Shown here piece by piece: positions 1 through 11,900 of a stretch of 64,000 nt of DNA (position 1 is the stretch's first letter; the number at the start of each line of letters is the position of its first letter). This DNA comes from Lithospermum erythrorhizon (lineage: Eukaryota; Streptophyta; Magnoliopsida; Boraginales; Boraginaceae): contig JADFUC010002358.1 of NCBI GenBank assembly GCA_019722365.1, forward strand, positions 620,001 to 684,000. The letters are read 5' to 3'. Position numbers and translations under genes: made by a program. The notes beneath the pieces were generated by a model, which was not told where the DNA came from, ran no database searches, and saw only the letters and a list, made by a program, of their open reading frames with translations.

Positions 1-3000
1 CATTAATGACACAAAAAACAAATATAAGAATTAAGGAATCTAAAATAAAGCTACTTACTTCTTCATCGGGAGAAGACCATTTCAAGTCAAGCTTTTCATC
101 GTCAGTCAGGACATCTGGTTCTTTAAAAAGACGCCTAGCCTCTTGATATGGCCAATTTTCCGGAATTTGGTATCTTGTAAGAGGAGTTACGTAAAATTAA
201 TCTTATTAGATGTTCAAATGTCATTGATAATTCAAAAATTTAACTACTGAAAGATATGAAATTTTCATCTGCGGCTTTGTTTTCTTTGATGCAGAAACAA
301 GAACCATAAGCATAATCAAAGTCTTAGTTAGAGGCTTTAGTACAAGTGTTCCAGACTAAAATGGGCTTAGGCTTTAAAATACTCGGCATATGATATGCAT
401 TAACAACATTTTTCAGTCAATCCAAATCCAACATTTCATAATTTTATCAGGAATACTTGTTCATACTGGACAATCAATTCAAAAATTGGATGTATTTCAC
501 GATGTGGGTTAAAGAGTAATTAAAGAATAGAACTAAATATTGTTCTACAGGATTATAAGTAATTACAGAATAACACAGAACAAGTAAATCTAGCTATTAA
601 GTACCTTTCTTTGTTTATGTTCTCCAAAATGTTCTCTATAGAACCATGCTGGCGGATAAGTTTCAGAGCAGTCTGGGCTCCTATGCCTGAGGATCAGAAT
701 ATGCGTGAGAATCGGAAAGAATGATCAAGATATAACAGGTGGAAACAAAAAAGGACATGCAGGGCTCAACATATTATTTAACCCCATCTTGATAATATAT
801 AGATAATAATCAAACTCAGAATATAATCACATAGTTCGACTCAAATACCGCTTTCATGCAATTATACACGTCATAATAGAATAATTATTGTTCCTTCACT
901 TGACCAGATCCTTGATATACTACCTCTGTTTTCATTTGAATGACCTACCTTGATTCTAGTCACATATTTTAGAAAGTTGTGGAGTTAGGGTTGATACTTA
1001 ATATTCTTGTACAATTATTTTTAAAAGTAGGTCATTCAAATAAAATGGAGGAAGCAGTAAGTATGTCAATTTTCTTCTTTTAAACAATTAAGAAGGGAAT
1101 TTTCTTTGAAGCAATGCTTATTCTTTCATCAGCATCGCCAAACTGTATCAAAGAACATACATGATACACCGCCAGTTCAAGATAGTTACTAAGCACAGTC
1201 CAGAACAGTTCAACAGTTAACCTACCTCGAATGCTGTCACAATAATCGCAGCCACAGAGAATGCACAAGTCTATGAATTGATCCATTGTAAGGTTTAATC
1301 CCTCCAAAACCTGAAATACATTGTATTAGAAAGATTGTGCTTGATAAAATTATGACGTATGCAATATATGGACAGCACCTTAGAGACTTCAAACTCCATC
1401 ACTGGGATCTTTTTGGAACTAGGATCCATTAAATGACGCAAAAATTTTGTAGCTCCAAATGTTAGAGAATCCATGTCCTCTGACGCGACTGCATAAACCT
1501 GCCATGATAAGTAAATATGAAGTTTAGCATGAAAATGTTATCTCAGATCCACAATTCCTCACATGTAGAACGCACATCAAGTTAAAATGATACCAAGAAG
1601 CATGCAATATGTTATGAGTAGGATATGCATACCTTTCCAGTCCGGGAGAGAGCAGCACATTGAGCCTCAGCTTCAGATGGGGCCTGAATCACCAATCATC
1701 TATAAGCGGATCAAAGGAACTCAAAGAAAAAAAGGCAGAAATGATGAGTACAGAGTACCTCAACTACAGGCACCCCCATCAGTCTCAGAAGTTTTCTGCA
1801 ATCCTCATTGTGCTGTCTCGTGACCTACATAGATCAAAAAGCATGAGCCAGGGACACACACATAATCAGAAGTCTAAAGTAAATAATTTCAGTCAAGGTT
1901 AGTTGTCTTATCCTGAAATTCTCAAAATAAGACCTTTAGATGGCTCTAAAGTTCTCTGAAGACAGGTTTGGCAGAAACTAATGAGACTCATTGAGAACTA
2001 ACCTTAAAAGTAGTAGATGAATTTATCCTTTATGATAAATTTAGAAAGAGAAATATTATCTTCACTAAGTTACTCTCTTATTATCTTCACTAAGTTACTC
2101 TCTTTTTACAGAGCCTGCAGTTACCTAGTACCCGACCCATGTAATTTAGCTGACCAAAATTACCTATAGGAACTCCAGAAGCAAAGAGAGCACGATTATT
2201 GTAAGTTTGTAACTAAGGATGAGTAACACAATCCTCGGACAAAGAGGACTATATGCACGGAGAACCCACCTTCACTGTTCGTTTGCTAAATTTCTCAATA
2301 TCCTCCACATTGCCAGACTGCAATGAGAAACATAAACTGCTATCATTATATTTCTCATGAGTTGCAAGAAGTGAGAAACGAGTTCTATGATAATCCATTG
2401 CACAAAGTCCAATTATTTAAACCTCTTTAGCAGCATTCAAGTCTTCAGTAGCATCAACCCTTCTTGAACCACTGCATTGTAACATATTATGTCAAATCCT
2501 AATTCTGACTAACAGAGATATGGTGACGGACCAAAAAGGACATATTCCCAAGTATGATCCATGAGTAAGTTACCGTTTGGCGGCCTCATTGGTGAGAGTT
2601 TCCGCGCCAACTCTCCCCACAACGATCTATGACAAACACTCAATTTCATTAAAAACAGAAGCATTTTTCTAACGCCTCCACCCCAAAAAAAAAGATGGTC
2701 CAATTTGATTTGCAATGGTCAAAATTAACAAACTTTGATCCTTAATTGACAAACATAACTTCGCTTTGAATCCAATTCATCATATTCATAATAAACTTTC
2801 CTTAAAAATACTACTCCGTGTATTATATATATCACAAAATTTCATACAACAGACAGAAAATTATTTGAGTTCAAAATTTTCAAAAACCACCCATCAAACA
2901 TACAAAATTCAAAACTAAGACTATATGAAAACATAATAAAAATACAAACTTTAAATACATAAATCATTACAGTACCAGGAATTGGTAAATGCTCACACTA

Positions 3001-3483
3001 GCATAAAAAAGGAAGCAATTTTATAACAAAAATTTAATGAAAATAAAAACTTTAGATACATAACAAAATACCAGGAGTTGGTAAATTCTCACATTAGCAT
3101 AAAAAAGCAAGCATTTTTATAATAAAAGCATAATAAAAATACAAACTTTAAATACATAACAAATAATTACAATACCAGGAATTGGTAAATGCTCACACTA
3201 TTATAAAAAAGGAAGCATTTTTATAATAAAATTTTTAAATACCCAACAAATTATTACAATACCAGGAATTGATAAATGCTCATACTAGCATCTATGGCAA
3301 TTTTTCGGCCAAAATAGCTCTCGAATTTTTGCTCTTTCAATGCATTTGGAGCATTATCAGCTAGAAGCTTTGTTAAACCCTAACAAATCAAATTGATTAA
3401 AAATTGCATAAAAATATTGTAAATTAAAGAGAATAAATGAATTATGAATAAATAAAATGGATTAAACATACCTTAATCCCCAT
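1..3483 (-). CDS. FEN1: Flap endonuclease 1-like gene, 3' end beyond window, internal deletion
   Basis: FEN1 removes 5' flaps during Okazaki-fragment maturation and base-excision repair in the nucleus. Eleven exons on the minus strand join in phase with GT..AG introns: 3483-3472, 3379-3263, 2626-2574, 2471-2423, 2317-2270, 1824-1759, 1683-1633, 1498-1379, 1310-1226, 686-605, 173-59. They give 266 codons before the edge. The product starts [12 protein letters not shown] as the family does. Visible family residues: D34 (KIAIDAS), E119/E121 (PSEAEAQ), D140/D142 (SEDMDS), D194 (CGCDYCD). From the PSEAEAQ motif on, positions sit 39 below human numbering, because LTNEA (to residue 58) is followed directly by AKR. 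The segment with the VFDG Asp (human D86) and K93 is absent, and the ~100-bp intron 3 does not contain it. The frame is otherwise open. It could be a catalytically impaired paralogue, a young pseudogene, or a gene with an unusual exon I failed to see. Confidence 0.9.
920..1057. mobile_element. Stowaway-like MITE in FEN1 intron 9
   Basis: A 138-bp element flanked by TA (918-919 and 1058-1059). The ends are inverted repeats: left CTACCTCTGTTTTCATTTGA, right complement CTGCTTCCTCCATTTTATTTGA, followed in both by ATGACCTAC. The TA duplication and CTCCCTCC-type ends are those of non-autonomous Tc1/mariner elements in plants. It lies between exons 9 and 10 and does not disturb either splice site. 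Confidence 0.8.
2054..2103. repeat. Exact 25-bp tandem duplication in FEN1 intron 5
   Basis: A 25-bp unit (TATTATCTTCACTAAGTTAC plus five bases) occurs twice head to tail with no mismatch, indicating a recent slippage event. It lies between exons 5 and 6, away from splice sites. Confidence 0.85.
2574..2626 (-). other. FEN1 exon 3, shortened exon at the deletion junction
   Basis: This 53-nt exon encodes [17 protein letters not shown] plus two bases of an Arg codon. Plant FEN1 continues after LTNEA with about 40 residues that include the loop carrying the active-site Asp, then AKR. Here AKR follows at once, so two distant parts of the protein are fused. The acceptor (TAG at 2629-2627) and donor (GTAAC from 2573) look normal, which argues for a stable structure and not random decay. 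Confidence 0.75.
2973..3295 (-). repeat. Four-copy tandem array of the exon 2 / intron 2 junction in FEN1
   Basis: The last ~30 nt of exon 2 (coding ASMSIYQFL) and the splice donor recur three more times in intron 2. On the plus strand the motif TACCAGGAATTGRTAAATGC starts near 3260 (the real exon), 3173, 3069 (slightly diverged) and 2973. Spacing is 87-104 bp and the intronic sequence between copies (AAAAAAGGAAGCATTTTTAT and TTTAAATACATAAC) is also shared. The three intronic copies have GTG for ATG and ACC for ATC relative to the true exon, so they resemble each other more than the exon. Confidence 0.85.
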
Positions 3484-3550
3484 CTGAAAGCAGTTAATTG
3501 AGAATTTTGAAGTGAAATGATTTCTGAAATGTTAGGGTTTATCTCGTATA

Positions 3551-3558
3551 TTTCCCGC
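3551..3558 (+). promoter_or_regulatory. E2F-type site upstream of FEN1
   Basis: TTTCCCGC matches the E2F consensus TTTSSCGC and lies about 70 bp upstream of the FEN1 start codon (3483, minus strand). Replication genes in plants, FEN1 among them, are commonly E2F-controlled at G1/S, so the position fits. This is a consensus match only. Confidence 0.55.
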
Positions 3559-3569
3559 CTTTTCCTACC

Positions 3570-4867
3570 CAATAGGTATTACCCGAGTCGGTCAATCTCG
3601 TATCCAGTTCGAGTCTATTCCGAGTCGTACAACTCGACTTCATCTCTAGACGGGTGCATGGCAAGTTTTTTTGAAATCGATTGGTAGTCACCTTTTAAAT
3701 TTCAAATCGATTTTGGAGTTATCGATTAGTCAAAATACGATTTGAATCAGACTTGATTCGTATCGATAATCCTGTTATTTAAAATTCTCTATTAGTTCTA
3801 TATCAATCCTTTTCTTTGTTATGATTTATGAACAATTTTCTATTTGAAACTTATGAAAACAAATTGCCTATTTCTCTTTATTTATAATGCTTCATGAACA
3901 TTCTCTTTTAATAATATATCATTATTGGACACATGATTTTATTTTAAAATATTTTTATTTATAATGCTTCATGAACATTTTCTTTCAATAATATATCATT
4001 ATTGAAACATAATGATAAAAACATCTTAAAATAGAGTCATGTTTTCTTACAAGTTAGATATGGTTGAGTGAGAGACAAATGTTAACAATAGTTGATTTAT
4101 TAGAGTTGGCATAATCTTTTTTCTTGATTTCATTTTTTTTTTCATAATTAATTATTTTCATTCATAAAGTAGTCATTTGTACAAGAGAGTTCAACTTCGA
4201 CTGACTAAGAAAATAACATATATTAAAAACCATTTATGCTCCTACACCTACCATAGATCTAGGATAAAAGATCCTAAAGGGCATACAAAATTAGATTTAT
4301 AAGGTGGGAATCGACTAAAGAGATCTACGAAACTTGTGATGGAGGTGGGTTTCAATACTATATTACTTCCATCGTTTATATGATCTTGCAAAAAAGTCCG
4401 TCCATATCTTACTCATAATTTATTTCATGTAGCATAATATTCCACGTTAATATGTGCTCAATCCTTTTCATTCTATGAGAGATCTTTTTCACATTTGAAA
4501 TACTTGCCCAAGATTGATGGTCCATGAACTAATAATCTAGTTAGATTATTAGCATATGTCCAATTGCTAATAAAGCTCGATATATATCGTGTGATGGCTT
4601 CCATTTAAGTGCTTCCAAACAAGCAAGTTAAGAGTAAGCCAATATTTCATGTCCCTTCGTTTCCGAAGGACCATGTGTCCATGTGATTCTCATCATCAAC
4701 CCATCCATGAATTCTTCCTTCAACTGCCTAATCATTGTCGCAATATCATTACATTCCAAATTTGATATAGATATTTCAAAAGTTGTTGAAATGTCAAACT
4801 ATCTCTATGTGTGATTCACCATCTTCTATAACCCAAAGGTGAGGGGTGTTTTGTCAAGGGGCAAATG
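3570..4867. other. Intergenic stretch, no gene recognised
   Basis: AT-rich sequence between the FEN1 promoter and the hAT element. It contains a 77-bp period direct duplication (unit starts 3881 and 3958, both reading TTTATAATGCTTCATGAACA). 4380-4860 has a more even base composition and may be an old coding or transposon relic, but I could not match it to a family in any frame. Confidence 0.6.
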
Positions 4868-4875
4868 ATCACAAT

Positions 4876-5363
4876 TGGCGCTGTAAACGAAGTGAATTAT
4901 ACCGAATTTTACTGGGTTTGAGTATATGTTTGAAAGAAGTGTCGGCCTTGAAAGTTAGAACACGTTTGAAAGTGTCGAATCTTAGAATTTAACGTTTGAG
5001 TATACGTTTGAACAACGTGAATCGAGCCGAACTTTTGCGAATCGAATCGAACCGTTTGAGTAAACGTTTGAATGCTTTTAGGAGTGACCGAATCGAATGG
5101 ATGAGAGTGGATGAAATAGGAAGAAAATAAGATAAATGATGATAAATTTGTATTTGTATGAGGTTTTTAACATAGGTTTACATCATATCTAAGTGATAAT
5201 GGATCAAATGTAGCGGACCGAACTATTTCGCACGGTTCGGTCAGGTCAAATCGAACATGAATTTTAAAGTTCGGTTTCATATTTAGCGCTATCGAACCAA
5301 TGGCAATATTCGAGAGCCAGAATAATGTGAATCGAATCGATTTTTTGTTCACTCACATGCCTA
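4876..5363. mobile_element. Non-autonomous hAT-type element with 8-bp target duplication
   Basis: A 488-bp element. Left end TGGCGCTGTAAACGAAGTGA; right end, read on the complement, TAGGCATGTGAGTGAACAAA, so the termini are imperfect inverted repeats. It is flanked by ATCACAAT (4868-4875) and ATCACACT (5364-5371), an 8-bp duplication with one mismatch, which is the hAT size. The interior has repeated CGTTTGA and GAATCGAA(T/C)CGA words, no coding region, and a related copy in inverted orientation near 45993-46480. Confidence 0.75.
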
Positions 5364-5677
5364 ATCACACTACTGTTTTTAACGTATATGATTTGGAGTG
5401 TGAATATAAAGATTATAGTGCACTGCCTCTGGGGATGGGAATTTAGATTAGGGGTAGAGTAAAACAATAATAAATAAAACGACCAAGCCATATTTCATAA
5501 TGTAGAATAGACTATATATATACCTATATGTATAAGATATTTCCATTAAGCTCTATATATATTATTGGACCATCTCTTTCGTTATTAAATTCATAGATTC
5601 TAGATGTTCAAGTATTCTTTAGTCCTCATTGTTGCATCTAGATGTCAAGTAAAAACAATATTCATGTAAAGAATATA

Positions 5678-6309
5678 GAGGGTGTTTGGCTAAAGTTTTT
5701 TGTCAAAGAATCAACATAAGTTAATTTTTTGATGTGTTTGGCTTAAAAAAGAATTTAATACTCAACTTATAGTAATTGCAAATTAACTTATAAGTTGTTT
5801 TTAAAAGTTTAATTCTCAATTTTTTACCAACATTTTCTTGTAAACTTATTTTAGTAGTTTAGTAAAACAAATTAGAGATTATCCTCTATTAATTTTTCAT
5901 TCAAGTCGTCATTCTTCATTAGATATTTTTTTAATGAAAAGTTCTTAATGTATTTTGTTCGTTCAATATGAGAGAAAAATATACAATTTATATTATTATT
6001 AATATCATAAATGTTATATTTTTAATCATAAAATATTAATTCTAGTTACAATTATTTTTAAATATTAAATTATTAATTTATTTCTATCATAAAAATTAAA
6101 AAAAGTGTTATACAAATGTGATGTCCTTATAATAGAATCATTTTATACTTTTAACCAATGGCTTTTATAAGTTATTGTTATCAGCATGTAAAAAAAAATT
6201 CTCATTATAAATTATGTTATACAAGAAGTGAAATAAATTTAACGAAACATAAGTTAAATTATCAACTTATAAGTTATAGTAAAAAAAAATAAGCTTACCC
6301 AAACACCTC
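5678..6309. mobile_element. MITE with GAGGGTGTTTGG ends
   Basis: Ends are inverted repeats: left GAGGGTGTTTGGCTAA, right complement GAGGTGTTTGGGTAAGC. A 3-bp ATA flanks each side (5675-5677 and 6310-6312). Inside, near both ends, are runs of AACTTATAAGTT. The size (632 bp), ends and internal palindromes fit a Tourist/PIF-Harbinger MITE; a hAT MITE is the alternative because both families have TGTTTGG-like ends. Confidence 0.65.
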
Positions 6310-6319
6310 ATAATGAGCT

Positions 6320-8350
6320 AAGTAAAGAATCCCATGAAAATGAACTAAAAGAGGAATAATTATAACTGGTTTTAGCTAGTGATCGATAGATGATTCCAGC
6401 TGCATGTCCAACTTTTTTTTCTTCTAGATTCCTTGCATGTGAAAACCACTCAGGCACTCACCCCCACTCAATTCATTTCCTTAGTTACAGACTCACAGTA
6501 TCTCATTTATATATGTCGGCAGATTACAGTAATTATTAGCTCATTGTATTGTTTGCATACACAAATAATTAAATTGTTTTGGAGCTCAACTTGGAATCGA
6601 TATAAACTGTTCATTTTTTAACGTAGCGATAAGTCGTTGTTACTTCAATGTCTTAGTGTAAAAAACAAAAGGAAAAAGATTACCAAGAAAGTATATGCCA
6701 AAAAAATTGAAGTTCGGTGTGCATATAAAGACACAATTTTATTGCATCAATAAATCGTACGTGTTCAAGACTTGAAGCAACGATTATTAATTAGATCCAG
6801 CACTTGAAATTCCAGCCTCAAATAAAGCTGGAAAACTATAGGAAAAGACGTATATATATACAAATAATACAATAGCCATATACTTCGTATAAGTTTTTCT
6901 TCATGCATAGTTAAGAGTATCAGTCGTTTTTATTTGTAATAATTGGAGTATAACAATGCATGAAATAATTAATCCATCTGTCGTCAATAAATTCACTAAT
7001 GTGGACAGATGAAGGTGACTCGTTTGGACGTCTTCTCTTTGAATTGCAGTAGGAGTTGAGTATGGTGCACTTCTTCCTTTTGCTTAGGAAATCATATTGA
7101 AATGGTTGTAGAAGCAGAGGTATATATTTTTTCATAAAATGGTCAAATAGAACGAAATATTAGTTATATTACTCCTTAATAAGAAAATTCTAAAATAAAA
7201 TTTAGAATGACAAACTACTATATTATATACTCCTTATATTTTGAACTTGGAATCAAGTAATATGGCAGGATTAAATTGATGTATGGAATGTATATAGCAC
7301 CTTACCATCAAATGAAGTTTTAGAAGTTATTTCAAATTGCTTTTTTGTAATGTATGGAATATAGCACCCCAGATTGCTCTTTCATTAGGGTCCATTGTCG
7401 ATCAATCATGATAAGAATGTAGAAGTTATTCAAATCCAAAATCTAAAAGTAATGATTAAAACATACATTATTATTGTTATGGCATGAAATTGCTGACCAT
7501 AGAACAGATGGTGCCATAGCTTAGATACCATAATTCATATGAAGACATATATTAGCTCTTGATATGTAACCCACCATAAGACAAGTGCACCCCACCTCTT
7601 TGTTTAAGATGATGCACAACGATTGATGAACTACCTTTAATCAGCCTAATTAAATGACGAATTAGATGCTTAACCCAAATGTGCTTACACAAGTTAGAAT
7701 CTTTATTTTGTTGTTGTTGTAAAATTGTACGAGTAATGGGAATTGGCTTTCCTTTTTTATCATCTAGTTTCCTTCAATATACTTCCTAGTGGATACATTT
7801 ATGCTCATCTCTTTCTGATGGCAGTAAATCATCTCCTATCAAAGCTTGTTGAATCCATAAAGTCCAAACCCCTTTATAGCATCGTCGTAGTACCACAATG
7901 CATGTGTTCCTCCAATTTCTCTAAAATGTGTGGAGACATTTATCGATTATGAAAGTCAAATTGGTATTGTAAGACTCCAAGCCTTCCTATGATCAAGTAG
8001 TTTAATATGAAGTTCACATATTTTGAACATGATATTAGAGCAATTCATTTGTCAAGAATGAAAATAAGAAATAAATAAAAAATTGACACATACAATTCAA
8101 TTAATTGGATCAATAATGTATCAAGTTTGCACGTGACGAACATGTGTGGAAAAACTCATGAAAGATTACAAATTTCAAATATCCTTTTAAATTTTATCAC
8201 CAATTAATTTACATGAAACTCATAAATTATTATCAAACTATACTGATAACATCATATTTCTACCCAAAACTCACAAACTCAGAAATATATGATGTTTTTT
8301 GTTTTTTTTACCAAAAAAAACACACCATATTTCTACAAATTCTTGTGAGT
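6320..8350. other. Intergenic stretch, nothing recognised
   Basis: AT-rich, with short open frames only. I found no family match, no terminal repeats and no RNA gene. Confidence 0.5.
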
Positions 8351-8352
8351 TA

Positions 8353-8615
8353 CTCCCTCCATCCCTAATTGATGATTACATTTGATTTTTTTGGGTTAAA
8401 TTTTGAAAACTTTGACAATAAATTTTTATTAGTCGATAAGAAATAATATAGTTATGTGGGATATTGTTAGATTTATTTGAATATATATTTTTGAAATATC
8501 AAATTTTTTATAATTTTTACGAGTTTAAAATTAAAAATATTTAAATTTTAAGTCATGTCTTGAAGATCGTAAAAATTTAAATGATATTATGATTTAGATT
8601 TAGGGATGGATGGAG
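8353..8615. mobile_element. Stowaway MITE upstream of the pectin acetylesterase
   Basis: A 263-bp element flanked by TA (8351-8352 and 8616-8617). Left end CTCCCTCCATCCCTAA; complement of the right end CTCCATCCATCCCTAA, 15 of 16 identical. These are classic Stowaway termini and target. It lies about 330 bp upstream of the start codon at 8944, so it could contribute promoter sequence; no cis-element is claimed. Confidence 0.9.
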
Positions 8616-8943
8616 TATAATTTATGGTATTACTATAGTCTGACACAAACAAGAAAGATAGATACAGACCAGTACATCCCAAAATCCAATAATATTTTGA
8701 CATTATAAAATTCTTCAAAAAAACGCCCGGCAAAACACACTCTTGCCACTGTCCACTCCTCAAAAAACACATAAATTTGTTTCATAGATTTTACCACAAC
8801 TCAACCATAAAGCAAACCCAACTCATATTCCATTCTTCCTCCTCTTACACCCCCCTTCCTTTTTTTAAAACAAATTTAGCATACCCTTTATGAGAAAAAG
8901 GCTCACATAATTTTTTGCTACCTTTTTTAGTTTTGAGACAGAC

Positions 8944-11900
8944 ATGGGAGGAATTTTTCCAATTGGTTTATGTGGTGTGTTTGTAGTGGGGTTAGTCTTG
9001 AGCACAATTGTGAATGGATTTGAATTGGATGAGTTATTTTTCAATGGAACTGAGGTTTTGGATTTGGACTCTGTTTATGGAGTTTCTGCTAATGCAGCTA
9101 ATCTTAATCAGCTCATGGTAGGCCTCACTCTCATTCATGGAGCTGCTGCTAAAGGAGCAGGTACCTTCTTTTCCTTGATTCAATCTTTCTTTCTACTTTT
9201 TTGGGTGATTTCTCTTTTTTTGATTCTTGAAAACACCTGCAATCTTAAATTTAGAGATAATTGCATAAACAATACTTGAACTTTGTCAAACTCAAAAGGT
9301 CGATATTTAGTTATGGAGTTTGCATTAGTGCAATAGTGGAGTTACAAACAATAGTAATTTTCTTTCATGCATCCTTACATTCTAACTTCTAAGGTCTCAT
9401 AAACAATTTTCTCATTTAGTCTTGTTTTATGTATTCTGTTTTCTTCTTTAATTGTTGTTAGTATGTAACTATAATTAAAGATCATTTGGGCAACAATTTT
9501 GTAACTTCCGAACTACTCTTGCAATGAAAACTCCGGAACTAAATCTCGACTTTGGTCGAACTTCCGGGGAATGTTTGAGCAATTGTCTCCTTAAATTCAT
9601 GTTGCTATTGTTTTAAACATAATTTACTGAATTTGAAACGTTGCAAATTTGCTTGTATGGTATAGCATATAATGCTAATTTTATTTTTTGCTGGTTGTTT
9701 TTTGTACTGGTAGTGTCTACTCTCTGTTCATCCAAAAAATTCGAAGCTGAGATTTATTTTGAATTTTGGAAATGGTTTGGTAATTTTCTTTAATCATCAT
9801 TAATTTAATGTTTTAATCCCACCACCAACAACAAGAAGGTATTAAATACAAAGTTTTAATTTACAGAGTATTATTAGGCCCGTTTGGCATTTAGTATGTT
9901 AGTTGATCAATCAAGAGAATTGATTATTTTGAACTTGTTTTGAATTATTTTAATTAATGACTTGATTATCTAGAATGAATCTGGTCATAAATAGTAATCG
10001 ATACATTTAACATAATCAACTAATGGATGAAAATAATCCAAAACAATCTAAGACTTTATTTGAATTTGCTTACTATAGATTGAGTGTAAAATGTTTGGTT
10101 TGTGACAGTATGCTTGGATGGAACACTGCCTGGTTATCACTTCCATCGTGGGTATGGGTCAGGGGCCAACAGTTGGCTTGTTGAATTGGAGGTTTGTTCA
10201 TAAACTAAATTTTAATGAAGTGGCATAATTTATTACAGCGCAATGAATTTTACGCTCCATTTCTTGATTATGACTCTTTATTCCTTTATTATTTTCATCT
10301 AATTTTACGTCATAAGTAGAGTGTCATTATCATTACTTGGAGTGTAAGAATCATTGACCTTATTATATTATGCAAAATTACATCTTTTGTCACGTTTTCA
10401 TTATGTTATATATTACATCTTACATAATCTCCAATTATGTGACGAGTTACCTATGTTAATAACGAATAATGTAGGAATTTTTGGATTCGTTTTGGAAAGA
10501 AAGATGGTTTTTTTTCTCTTTACAATACTATGCTTTCTTGCTTATCATTATAAGTGTAGAACTGAAAGAATGAGAAGAAATTAAACTGAAGGTTGTGATT
10601 TCCAGGAGTTCCTCTCTTCTCTAATACACTTCGTAATTGCATAGGCTTAATGACTTGATGCATGTAGTTAGAAGTTTTACAAGGTTTGTTATGGAGAAAC
10701 TAACACTTATGTAACTCTTTGGTAGGGTGGAGGATGGTGTAACAACCTTAGATCCTGTATCTACCGCAAGAAGACTCGTCGTGGATCATCTACATACATG
10801 GAAAAGCAAATTGCTTTTACTGGGATTTTAAGCAATAAGGCTCAAGAAAATCCAGGTTTTAAGAGAAGTTCATCTCTGTCATATCATTGAATTATCTTCA
10901 ATTCCTTTTGACTTTTACCTATTGCTTAAAGCATGATGAACATATATTCTCTTCAGATTTCTTCAACTGGAACAGGGTAAAGGTTCGTTACTGTGATGGT
11001 GCCTCCTTCGCGGGGGAAGGTGAAAACAAGGTATCATGTCGTCTCTTAAAATTCAATATGTAGATGACATACTATGAGCTGTCTTTTGAGAACATAGATT
11101 ACTGTCAGTCTCCGGTACATGTTTTAAAGTACTGAGAGGGTTCATTTCCTGTTAATTAAAAAGAAGTGATTAAAAAATTTAATTTGGAAGATAACTATGA
11201 AGATGGGAGGTTTAGATTCTCAATGCTATAACTACAAGTAGTTGTTTAAACAAATAAAATATCTATTTTCAGGTTGCACGGTTGAAGTTTAGAGGGCAAC
11301 GTATATATAGAGCTGCTATGGATGATTTAATGTCCAAGGGGATGCGCCAAGCTAATCGGGTATAATTTTTTTCCTTGCATATGTCAGTTAAATTAGTCTT
11401 CTCATTTTTTCCACCTCATACCTTGTGTTTCAGGCACTTCTTTCGGGATGCTCAGCTGGAGGACTAGCTGCAATTTTGCACTGTGATGATTTCAGAAGTT
11501 TATTTCCAAGAAATACTAAAGTGAAGTGTCTGAGTGATGCTGGATTATTCATGGATGCGTAACTCCTGAATCTGTGATCCTTAAGCTACTGAAGTTCTGA
11601 TCTGTTTGAAATTCTATCATATTTTCAGTTGTAACTTATACTATCACATTTTCAGGATAGATGTAGCTGGTGGGCATAGCCTTCGGAGCTTTTTCCAGGG
11701 CGTCGTTAGTTTACAGGTTTTGATAGTTATCGTTGAATATTGATAGTCATCGTTGAATAATCACTTCAATAAATCATAGACATTCGTGTTTCAATTTTTT
11801 AATTCGTGCAATTGAACAGGGAGTTCAAAAGACTCTACCTCGCAGTTGTACAAGCCGCCTTGATCCAACTTCTGTAAGTTGCAAACCTACTTTCTTAAAA

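Noticed and set aside
1587..1902. Plus-strand frames of 78-80 codons opposite FEN1
   Set aside because: They are antisense to FEN1 exons 6 and 7 and have no independent support.
9880..10040. GGCCCGTTTGGCATTT in PAE intron 1 as the end of a hAT or Harbinger MITE
   Set aside because: I could not find a matching inverted end or target duplication in the intron.
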